A stretch of 64,000 nucleotides of DNA, from positions 682,001-746,000 of the forward strand of contig OZ244892.1 in the NCBI GenBank assembly GCA_965221465.1. The letters run 5' to 3'. Of this stretch, positions 34,736-42,600 are shown in pieces. The first letter of the stretch is position 1; each line of letters starts with the position of its first letter. The stretch comes from Azophilus sp965221465 (GTDB lineage: Bacteria > Pseudomonadota > Gammaproteobacteria > Pseudomonadales > Azotimanducaceae). The notes below the pieces were generated by a model, which saw only the letters and a program-made list of their open reading frames with translations, had not been told where the DNA came from and made no database searches. The position numbers were made by a program, and so were the translations under genes.

Positions 34736-37158
34736 AAACCAACAGACGACACACCGCCATCGGTGCCCGATGGATCCTTGCCGGCGCAACGGTCGCGTTT
34801 TACGCAGCCGTTGTCACCCCGGCCCTCGGCCAGGAGTCCGAAGGCGGCGCGCTTCCGATCGAGGAAATCCTGGTCACCGCGCGCCTGCGCGAGGAAAGCG
34901 CCCAGGACATCGGCCAGAGCATCCGCGCCATGGCACAGGATGAAATCGAACGGGCAGGGATCGTCGATTTCGGCGACATCGCGCGGCGCACGGCCGGGCT
35001 TGACTTTACCTACCGGGGGCCGAATGCGAACGAGGTGTCCATTCGCGGCGTCGCCAAGCTGGTCAATCAGGGCACCTTGGACATTCTCGCTTCGCAACCC
35101 GTGGTCAGCCAGTTCGTGGATGAAGTCCCGATTCAGGCGGCTTCCTCCCGGCAGCGGGATATCGGCACCTTCGACATGGAGCGCATCGAGATCCTCAAGG
35201 GGCCGCAGCCCACCTACTTCGGCGAGGGCTCCGTGGGCGGCACGGTACGCTACTTCAGCAACGAACCCACGCTCGAAGCGGGCGTTCGCGGCGTCGTGAA
35301 CGCGCGGCTCGGCAGCATCGAAAACGGCGGGGAAACCTACACCCTCCAGGGCGTGTTCGACGCCACCCTGGTACCGGAAGTTCTGGGCATTCGCCTCGTC
35401 GGCTTCACCCGAGACGACGATGGCTTCATCGACAATTCCATTACCGGCACCGAGGATTACAACGAGTACCGGAGCGAGGGAGGGCGAATCTCCCTGCTCT
35501 GGGAGCCGAACGACCGCTTTCGCGCCCGCGCCGTGGCGCACATCGCCCGGGACGAACACGGCGGCGACTGGATTGCGGACGACGAAGGCTCCAATCCGCG
35601 CTTCAGCCAGCGCCCCATCGACGAGGATTGGGAGGACGACTACGAACTCTACAGCCTGACCCTGGATTACGATTTCGGCCCGTTGACGTTGACCTCGGTG
35701 ACCGGCTACTACGAACGGGATCTGCTCTGGTCGCGATACGATTTCGTCCAGGGCCAGAACTCGGGGCCGGTGCTGTTCGGACAGGTTCTCGATGTCACCA
35801 CGGAAACCTACGGGCGCGACGAGAGTTTCAACCAGGAGTTGCGCCTGGTCACCGACCTCGACGGGCCCGTCAACCTGCTGCTCGGGGCCTATTACAAGGA
35901 TCAGAAGGGCTATGGCTACTCCATCGCGCGCAGCCCGCAGATGCTGCCCCTGACGACCTTCGGCAACCTGCTGCTGGGCATTCCCGGCCCCGGCAACGAC
36001 CTGTTCTTCGGCTCCGACATCGAAACCGGGCCCGCCAACCGGGAACAGTTGTCGCTCTTCGGTGAATTCACCTGGAGCGTCACCGACCGGTTGCGCCTGA
36101 TCGGCGGCGTTCGCTGGATGGACGAAGACCTCGTGTCGCCCACCCAGGATCCGCGGACCCTGAACGACCCCATTCTCGCCACCTGCATTCTCACCGCGGC
36201 ATTCACGCCGCCGCCGGCCAGCGTCGGCAACCCCTGTGTCGCTGCGATCTACATCACCAACCTGCAACTGCTGGCGATAACGGGCCTGGAGGGGCTGACG
36301 GAAGTGAAAACCTCCGTCGAGGGCGAATGGTTGCCGAAGTTCGCCATCGAATGGGATGTCGGCCCCGACGCGCTTGCCTATGCATCCGTGACCAAGGGTA
36401 TTCGCAACGGCGGGCTGAACTCGACGTTCGTGATCGCCAACGCCCCGGAAGTGCCCAACGACGACGTCGGCTTCGATCAGGACGAGATGACCGCCTACGA
36501 ACTCGGGCTCAAGAGTACGCTGCTGGACGGCAACCTGATTCTGAATGCCGCGCTTTACTACAACGATTGGAACGACATTCAGGTGCAATTGATCACCAGT
36601 GCCGGTGGGCTTCTGGAAAACGCGGGCGATGCGTCCAGCCTGGGATTGGAGGTGGCGTCGGTATGGGCAATCAACGATCACGTCGCTTTCACCGGTGCGT
36701 TCAACTACACCGCTTCCGAGTTCAAGGGGGATCAGGTGTACGAAACCGACCTGGCGAAGAGCGTGCGGGAAATTCTGGGTTTCCCTCCCAATGTCATCGA
36801 GGACGGCAACGAGTTGCCCAATGTGCCGCAGTTCAGCCTGAGCCTGGCTCTGGATGTCGTTTACCCCAGCCCCTGGCAGGGCATCGATTTCGTCGGTCGC
36901 CTGGACTATTCCTGGATCGACGAGCGCTATCAGAGCGCGGTGAACAGCGAAGAGTCGCTGCTGGACGACTACAGCCTGGTCAACCTGCGCGGCGGCCTTG
37001 CCGGCGAGACGTTCTCGGTGGTCTTCTCGGTCGAGAACCTGGCAAACCAGGTGAGCGAACAGTCACGCCTGCGCACGGGCCCGGCGGGCAACTTCGTTTA
37101 TTCGTCCTACATCAATCGCCCGAGAACGTACGGGATGAATCTCACCGTCCGTTTCTGA
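34732..37158 (+). CDS. TonB-dependent receptor, coupled to the sarcosine oxidase operon
   Basis: 808 residues. Signal peptide to about LGQES, then a plug domain with the TonB-box-like IEEILVTARLREESAQD, VSIRGVAKLVNQG and IEILKGPQPTYFGEGSVGGT. A 22-strand barrel ends in an aromatic C-terminus (YGMNLTVRF). The plug and barrel are of the general siderophore/substrate-receptor superfamily; ligand is not predictable from sequence alone. AAGGAG precedes ATG 34732, which overlaps the soxG stop by 4 nt. Context suggests uptake of a sarcosine precursor or N-methylated compound. A family-1 repeat starts 26 bp after its stop. Confidence 0.92.
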   Translation: MKTNRRHTAIGARWILAGATVAFYAAVVTPALGQESEGGALPIEEILVTARLREESAQDIGQSIRAMAQDEIERAGIVDFGDIARRTAGLDFTYRGPNANEVSIRGVAKLVNQGTLDILASQPVVSQFVDEVPIQAASSRQRDIGTFDMERIEILKGPQPTYFGEGSVGGTVRYFSNEPTLEAGVRGVVNARLGSIENGGETYTLQGVFDATLVPEVLGIRLVGFTRDDDGFIDNSITGTEDYNEYRSEGGRISLLWEPNDRFRARAVAHIARDEHGGDWIADDEGSNPRFSQRPIDEDWEDDYELYSLTLDYDFGPLTLTSVTGYYERDLLWSRYDFVQGQNSGPVLFGQVLDVTTETYGRDESFNQELRLVTDLDGPVNLLLGAYYKDQKGYGYSIARSPQMLPLTTFGNLLLGIPGPGNDLFFGSDIETGPANREQLSLFGEFTWSVTDRLRLIGGVRWMDEDLVSPTQDPRTLNDPILATCILTAAFTPPPASVGNPCVAAIYITNLQLLAITGLEGLTEVKTSVEGEWLPKFAIEWDVGPDALAYASVTKGIRNGGLNSTFVIANAPEVPNDDVGFDQDEMTAYELGLKSTLLDGNLILNAALYYNDWNDIQVQLITSAGGLLENAGDASSLGLEVASVWAINDHVAFTGAFNYTASEFKGDQVYETDLAKSVREILGFPPNVIEDGNELPNVPQFSLSLALDVVYPSPWQGIDFVGRLDYSWIDERYQSAVNSEESLLDDYSLVNLRGGLAGETFSVVFSVENLANQVSEQSRLRTGPAGNFVYSSYINRPRTYGMNLTVRF

Positions 37159-37184
37159 TCGGGACGGCGGTTCGGTCAGAAACT

Positions 37185-37368
37185 TTAGCCCGCATCCGTC
37201 ACCAACTTTCGTCGCGAGGGCGTCGAGGTGCCGTCCTGCGTGGTCGCGCGGACCGGAGGTCGATGCAGGCATACTCGACAGTATGTCGAATCGGCCGCAG
37301 GGAGCATGGCCACGCAGGACGAGTGCATCGGCGTCCGCAGCAGGAAGTTGGTGACGGATGCGGGCTAA
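37185..37368. repeat. Family-1 palindromic element, full-length copy (184 bp)
   Basis: Perfect 24-bp inverted ends (TTAGCCCGCATCCGTCACC ... with matching complement at 37345-37368). The sub-terminal arms read CGTCCTGCGTGG on both sides where the 17590 copy reads CGCCCTGCGCGG. The central hairpin CATACTCGACAGTATG is identical. It lies between convergent genes. Confidence 0.9.
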
Positions 37369-37379
37369 CGAAGGGAGGG

Positions 37380-38915
37380 TCAGTCGGCGGCAAACGCGTA
37401 CAGCAGATCGACGTAGGCTTTCTCGATTTCGGCGAGCCCGGCAACGTCGCCGTTCGATTCGATGACGTATATCTCGTTCGGAGCGTGGGCGCCGCGTCCG
37501 TGACCGAGGCCGAACGGGATCATGGGCAGCCCGAGACGCTCGGTGAACTCGTAGAAGGGCGCGCTGCCGGCGATGCGCGGGTTGACGATTGGCGCCGTCC
37601 CGTAGCGTTTGTAGACGCCGATGGCCGCCTGGACGAGGTCGGCTTCGACCGAGGTCTGCGAGGCGGGGTAGGCGGCCAGCACATCCATTTCGACATCCTC
37701 GAATCCGTGTGCATCCAGGTGTGCGCGGATCTTCGCCAGGGCTTGCTGCGGGTCCATGCCGAGCGGCAGGCGGGAGTCCATCTTGACGGTTGCGACGTGG
37801 GGCAGAATGGTTTTCACGCCCTCGCCGGTGTAACCGGCCCAGATGCCGTCGATGTTCATGGTCGGCGTGTAGATGAGTTCATGCAGCACGTCGACGCCTT
37901 CGATGCCATCGATCCAGCGCTCGACGCTCAACAACTGCCGGATCATGGCTTCGTCCTGCTGCTGGACATAGCCGGCGATCAGCGACTGTTCCTCGGCCGT
38001 GGGCGGGCGCACGCCGTCGTAGTAGCCGTCGACCAGGATGGTGTTGCCGTCGTCGCTCACCAGCGACGAGATGGCCTTGACCAGGCGCAGCACCGGCGAA
38101 TCGGCGATCGCCTTGTACGAACCGTGAATCTCGGCTTCCGTGGGCCCGCCCCAGGGGCCGCCGCGCGCCTCGAGTTCCCAGTAGACGATGCCCTTGACGC
38201 CGAGCACCACACCGGTCTGCCCGGAAGGATCCTGGCCGGCCATTGGAAAGATGACGCCGTGCGCCTGTCGCAGCCGGTCTTCGTAGCGGTCGACGATTTC
38301 CGGGTAATGGGGCGATCCGAGTTCCTCCTCCCCCTCGGCAGTGATCATGAGGTTCACCGGCAGTTCCCCTTCGACGGCCAGGATGGACTCGACGGCGTTC
38401 AGGAAGGCGCGTTGCGGCCCCTTCTGATTGGTAGCGGCCCGGGCCATGATCGCACGGCCTTCGGGCACGTCGACGATCTCGGCGGCGAACGGGGGCGAAC
38501 GCCAGTCTTCGGGGTCGACCGGCTGCACGTCGTACATCATGTAGACCATGAGCGTTTTTTCCGCACCGGCATCGTAGTAACCCCAGACCCCGGGATGCCC
38601 ATTGGTCTCCACCAGTTCGGCTTCCGCAAACCCCAATGCATCGAAGTCACCCCGAACCATCTCCGCCATGTCGCGCACGCCGACGTTCTGGGCGCTGATG
38701 GACGGCTGGCGCATCCAGCGCTGCAGTGCAGCCACATGCGCGTCGATTTCGGCATCGATGTGGGCGTACACCGCCGAATGGTCGCCGTCATAGGTTGCGA
38801 CGCTGTCGGTGGAATAGGGGTTTGCAAGGTCGATGGCGTATTTCGGACGCTCGGGGCCGTCCCCATGGGCCAGGGCGGACAAGCAGACGGCAAGCAGTAG
38901 CAGCATGGATTTCAT
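37380..38915 (-). CDS. M20-family metallohydrolase-like protein with altered metal ligands
   Basis: 511 residues with a signal peptide (MKSMLLLLAVCLSALAHGD). The M20 fold is clear: MYDVQPVDPEDW, NQKGPQRAFLNAV, EGEEELGSPHYPE, a dimerisation-domain region near 240-390 and HAPNEIYV at the end. However, the first metal His of 'HxD' is Met127 (M-Y-D129), and the bridging Asp of 'D-x-KG' is Asn163. The catalytic Glu pair and last His remain. It may be an inactive relative, a one-metal enzyme, or part of a subfamily with different chemistry. ATG 38915 gives the signal peptide; the frame upstream runs into a family-1 repeat. Confidence 0.82.
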   Translation of the reverse strand: MKSMLLLLAVCLSALAHGDGPERPKYAIDLANPYSTDSVATYDGDHSAVYAHIDAEIDAHVAALQRWMRQPSISAQNVGVRDMAEMVRGDFDALGFAEAELVETNGHPGVWGYYDAGAEKTLMVYMMYDVQPVDPEDWRSPPFAAEIVDVPEGRAIMARAATNQKGPQRAFLNAVESILAVEGELPVNLMITAEGEEELGSPHYPEIVDRYEDRLRQAHGVIFPMAGQDPSGQTGVVLGVKGIVYWELEARGGPWGGPTEAEIHGSYKAIADSPVLRLVKAISSLVSDDGNTILVDGYYDGVRPPTAEEQSLIAGYVQQQDEAMIRQLLSVERWIDGIEGVDVLHELIYTPTMNIDGIWAGYTGEGVKTILPHVATVKMDSRLPLGMDPQQALAKIRAHLDAHGFEDVEMDVLAAYPASQTSVEADLVQAAIGVYKRYGTAPIVNPRIAGSAPFYEFTERLGLPMIPFGLGHGRGAHAPNEIYVIESNGDVAGLAEIEKAYVDLLYAFAAD

Positions 38916-39394
38916 CGGCGTTCTCTCTGGTTGTATCGCTGTCTGCCGTAGCGGGCCGGGGCGCATATCCGCAGGAAACGCCATCGACTCGGTTCGGGTG
39001 GCAGCGACGATTGATTTGCTCACCGTCAATGACGCTCGGTCGATCGATACACCACAATCGCCGACCCCAGGCAGGCCGCATCTGCCACCAACTTTCGTCG
39101 CGACGGACACCCTTCGCGTACGGATCGCACGGCCGCGCTTGCGCGAGTGCATCGGCGTCCGCAGCAGGAAGTTGGCGACGGATGCGGGGCTGTGCTCCAT
39201 CGATCTGACAGTGCCCCATCAATCCGACAACGAGGGGTTGGTGCGTCCAACGGCTGCCAGACGCGGCGGCGGCTCGCTGGCGTCTGGCGTATTGAGGGGG
39301 CGTGCTTTGCTCTGCGTCGGAGGCTGTGTCATTGTCTGCACGGAACCACCGTGACGTTTCGGGCGAACGAATTCAGTGCTGCATCGAGCCGAAA
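38916..39394. other. 479-bp divergent gap containing a family-1 repeat
   Basis: The gap separates the M20 gene (minus) from the TetR gene (plus). Apart from the repeat at 39074-39190, no gene or clear operator was found. TetR operators would be expected near the TetR start (39300-39394), but no convincing palindrome stands out. Confidence 0.4.
39074..39190. repeat. Family-1 palindromic element, internally deleted copy
   Basis: Both ends are recognisable (GCCACCAACTTTCGTCGCG and GCAGGAAGTTGGCGACGGAT) together with the GTGCATCGGCGTCCGC block. The central ~65 bp including the small hairpin are missing. Confidence 0.8.
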
Positions 39395-40039
39395 ATGAGT
39401 GAATCCCAGGCCGTATCCACCGGCCGGTCCGGTGGGTTCGACGAGCAGGGGTTGCGTACGGTAACTCGCCTCGGGCCGGAAGACTGGCTTAACGCGGCGC
39501 AACGGCGGCTGATCGACGGCGGCATCGACGCGGTGAAGATCGGCCCCCTCGCGGCGGACCTCGAGGTGACCCGGGGCAGCTTCTATTGGCACTTTCGCGA
39601 CCGGAACCACCTGTTGCAGGCCCTGCTGGTGCGCTGGCAGGCGCAGAGCCACGAAATGTTCAATCGGCTGGTCGGGGGAGACGGGGCAACCGGCATGGAG
39701 GAGTTCGTGCGGCTGGTGCACCTGTGGATCGACGAGTCGGAATTCGACCCTTCCCTGGAGTCGGCAATGCGCGACTGGGGGAGAACGTCCGAGGGAGTGG
39801 CGGCAGTGGTCAAGGCGGTGGACGAGGAACGCATCGCCTACATCAAGCGCATCTACCTCGATTTCGGTTACGGCGAGGACGAAGCCTTCATTCGCGCGCG
39901 GATCACCTACTTCCACCAGGTGGGTTACTACACCATCGGCTACAACGAAACGCTGGATGCAAGGATGGCGCTGCTGCCGATGTACGTTTACGTGCTGACG
40001 GGCAAGTTCAGCCCGGAAGAAATCGCGGCATACGTCTGA
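39395..40039 (+). CDS. TetR/AcrR-family transcriptional regulator
   Basis: 214 residues. An N-terminal helix-turn-helix (WLNAAQRRLIDGGIDAVKI, then LAADLEVTRGSFYWHFRDRN at about 50-70) has the TetR signature 'SFYWHF'. The rest is an all-alpha ligand-binding domain. It lies divergent to the M20 gene and upstream of the two S9 peptidase genes, either of which it may control. ATG 39395 gives standard family length. Confidence 0.9.
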   Translation: MSESQAVSTGRSGGFDEQGLRTVTRLGPEDWLNAAQRRLIDGGIDAVKIGPLAADLEVTRGSFYWHFRDRNHLLQALLVRWQAQSHEMFNRLVGGDGATGMEEFVRLVHLWIDESEFDPSLESAMRDWGRTSEGVAAVVKAVDEERIAYIKRIYLDFGYGEDEAFIRARITYFHQVGYYTIGYNETLDARMALLPMYVYVLTGKFSPEEIAAYV

Positions 40040-40070
40040 ACCCGGCCCGCAATGAGGGGCAGCCGATGGC

Positions 40071-42428
40071 ATGCGTCATAACGAATTCACCGGGGAATAC
40101 GGACTGACGATCGTGGTCGACCTTTCGCGCTGCTTCTCAACTGCACTCTCGATCTGTGCGATCGCGGCCGCCGCGGTAACGCACGGGGCCGCACCGGAGG
40201 ATCGGGAAGCGGCCTATCGACAGTATCTGGACTACCAGGACATGATCGACGGTGGCCGCGTCACGGCGAACTGGCTGCCGGACGGTTCGACGTTCTGGTA
40301 CGAGGAGGGCGGTCCGAACGATCGGCGCATCCTCGAGGTCGATCCGGTGACGAATACGGTTGCGCCGTTCTTCGACAACGCGCGCCTGCGGGCTGCCCTC
40401 ACCGAAGCGCTCGGCCACGAACCGGCGGGCGGCGGTGTGCCGTTTGCCCGGTTTCAGACGGTCGCGCCGGGCACGGTCTCTTTCGCTCTGGAAGGCGCGA
40501 ACTTCACCCTCGACCTGCAGTCCTACGAACTGACCCGGCAGCTACCGCCGACGTCGTTTTCCATCGGGCTGGTGAAGAGCGAAGCCGAGCGTGCCCTGCC
40601 GGGCACCTACCTGCGGGAACGATTTCAGGGGCTCGGCCCGATTCCGTCTCCCGAGGCCGCTTCGCCGGACGGCAAATGGATCGCCACGGTCAGGAACAAC
40701 AACCTGGCCTTGCGCGCCACCATCGACGGTCAGGAAGTGCCGATAACCGATGATGGCACCGACGCCGTTTTCTGGGATCTGGAAGCGGCGCTCTGGCAAC
40801 CCTGGTCGCCGACCGGGGAACAGATCGCCGTCATCAGGCAGCACGCGGACGGCATGCCCACCATTCCCACCGTCAAGTGGCTGAAACCGCTGGAAGAAGC
40901 GCGGGAAGTGATCACGATCCCGGCGGGCGCCAACCTCTATCGATCGGAACTGTACCTGCTCGACATCCACGCCCGGGAACCGAGGCATGTGGACATGGGC
41001 GACAATACCGATCGCTACCTGCGCGTGCTCACCTGGTTGCCGGACGGGTCGGAACTGATCGTCGCCCGTTACAACCGCGTGCTCAGCAGCGTCGAGTTGC
41101 TCGCGGTCGATGCGATAACGCGGCAGGTGCGCACGATCATGACGGAATCGTCCGAGACGTTTCTGACCAATCACCACGAGGCGATCTGGGCGACGGAGAC
41201 CGGCTTCTTTCTCCTGCCGGACGGCTCGGGATTTGTCTGGAATTCGGAGCGCAGCGGCTGGGACCACCTTTACCGTTACGACCTGGACGGCCGGCTGGTA
41301 CGACAACTCACCAGCGGCGACTGGCCCGTGAAAGACGTGGTTCGCGTCGACCAGGAAAACGGCTGGGTGTATTTCACCGGGCACGGCGACCAGGCCCGGC
41401 CGTACGATACGCACCTCTACCGCGTCGGCCTGGACGGGCGCGGATTGGCGCGGCTCACCGAAGGCAAGGGACAGCACAGCGCCGTCATGTCGCCGTCGGC
41501 CAAGTATTTCGTCGACACGTTCTCGAACGTCGACGTGCCGCCGCGCACGGAACTGCGGCGCGCTGACGGCACCCTGTTGCGCGTGCTGGGCGAGGCGGAT
41601 ATCGGCCGGCTGCAGCAGTTCGGCTGGGTGGCCCCGGAGGAGCACGTGGTCAAGGCCGCGGACGGCGAGACCGATCTGTGGGTGACCGTCTACTTTCCCA
41701 ACGATTTCGACGCGGAAACGAAATATCCGGTGGTGGAGTACATCTACGCCGGGCCGCAAACCGTCGTGCGGCCGATGGACTTCGGTGACGACGTCGGACC
41801 CTTCGGGGCTATGATGGGACGTAGCGGCAATTTCCCTCGAGCCCTGGCCCAGCTCGGCTTTCTGGTGGTGATCCTCGACGGCCGGGGCACACCGGAGCGT
41901 TCCAAGGCGTTTCACGACACCATCTACATGAACTGGGGGCAGTTCGAAATCGACGACCACGCCGGCGCCATCCGGCAACTCGGCGAGCGCCTGCCGTCCA
42001 TGGACCTCGAGCGAGTCGGCGTCATGGGCGCATCCTGGGGCGGTCACTACGCCTTTCGCGCCATGACCCAGGCGCCGGACCTCTACAAGGTGGGCATCAG
42101 CGAGGTGCCCGGCTACAGTTCCCGGCGGTTCACGCTGTACGAGGTGTACCTCGGCATGCCCCAGGAGAACAAGGCGGTCTACGATGCCGCCGACGCCATG
42201 GCGCTGGCGCCGCGGCTCGAGGGCGAACTGATGCAAACCGGCGGCATCAACGATACCGGTACCCAGGCGGATCTGTTCCAGATGAGCGAGCACCTCATCC
42301 GTCTCGGCAAGCAGCACCGGATGATGGTCTACCCGAACACGGGCCACGGGATCATCGGCAAGACGGGCGAGTACAACATGGCGTTGAAAAAGCGGTTCCT
42401 GGTCGAGACGCTGAAACCCTTCGAATGA
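40071..42428 (+). CDS. S9 family peptidase (DPP IV-like), copy 1
   Basis: 785 residues. An N-terminal signal-like segment (CFSTALSICAIAAAAVTHGA) precedes a DPPIV-type beta-propeller (TANWLPDGSTFWYEEGG, SPEAASPDGKWIATVRNNN, GWDHLYRYDLDGRLVRQLTS). The C-terminal alpha/beta hydrolase has the nucleophile in GVMGASWGGHYAFR and a late His in NTGHGI. These enzymes remove dipeptides from peptide N-termini in the periplasm. GTG 40113 is an alternative start giving a shorter leader. It starts 31 nt after the TetR stop, so may share its transcript. Confidence 0.9.
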   Translation: MRHNEFTGEYGLTIVVDLSRCFSTALSICAIAAAAVTHGAAPEDREAAYRQYLDYQDMIDGGRVTANWLPDGSTFWYEEGGPNDRRILEVDPVTNTVAPFFDNARLRAALTEALGHEPAGGGVPFARFQTVAPGTVSFALEGANFTLDLQSYELTRQLPPTSFSIGLVKSEAERALPGTYLRERFQGLGPIPSPEAASPDGKWIATVRNNNLALRATIDGQEVPITDDGTDAVFWDLEAALWQPWSPTGEQIAVIRQHADGMPTIPTVKWLKPLEEAREVITIPAGANLYRSELYLLDIHAREPRHVDMGDNTDRYLRVLTWLPDGSELIVARYNRVLSSVELLAVDAITRQVRTIMTESSETFLTNHHEAIWATETGFFLLPDGSGFVWNSERSGWDHLYRYDLDGRLVRQLTSGDWPVKDVVRVDQENGWVYFTGHGDQARPYDTHLYRVGLDGRGLARLTEGKGQHSAVMSPSAKYFVDTFSNVDVPPRTELRRADGTLLRVLGEADIGRLQQFGWVAPEEHVVKAADGETDLWVTVYFPNDFDAETKYPVVEYIYAGPQTVVRPMDFGDDVGPFGAMMGRSGNFPRALAQLGFLVVILDGRGTPERSKAFHDTIYMNWGQFEIDDHAGAIRQLGERLPSMDLERVGVMGASWGGHYAFRAMTQAPDLYKVGISEVPGYSSRRFTLYEVYLGMPQENKAVYDAADAMALAPRLEGELMQTGGINDTGTQADLFQMSEHLIRLGKQHRMMVYPNTGHGIIGKTGEYNMALKKRFLVETLKPFE

Positions 42429-42600
42429 GCGCGCTGCCATTAAATCGCTCTGTGCGCATGAAACTCGTAAAGGTGGGAAATCATTCTGTCGATCCGGTTC
42501 TCTCGCAGCGAGCCTCGGTTCCTTGCGCGTCTGCGAAACCGCACGCCAGGATCGCGACTTGCCTGTATCGATTGGTACTTGGGCACCGGGGGGTGCGCAT

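Noticed and set aside
36327..38900. 857-codon plus-strand open frame spanning the TonB receptor end and the M20 gene
   Set aside because: It crosses a family-1 repeat and lies in the wrong frame of two well-supported genes; composition is Arg/Gly/Pro-rich as expected for high-GC shadows.
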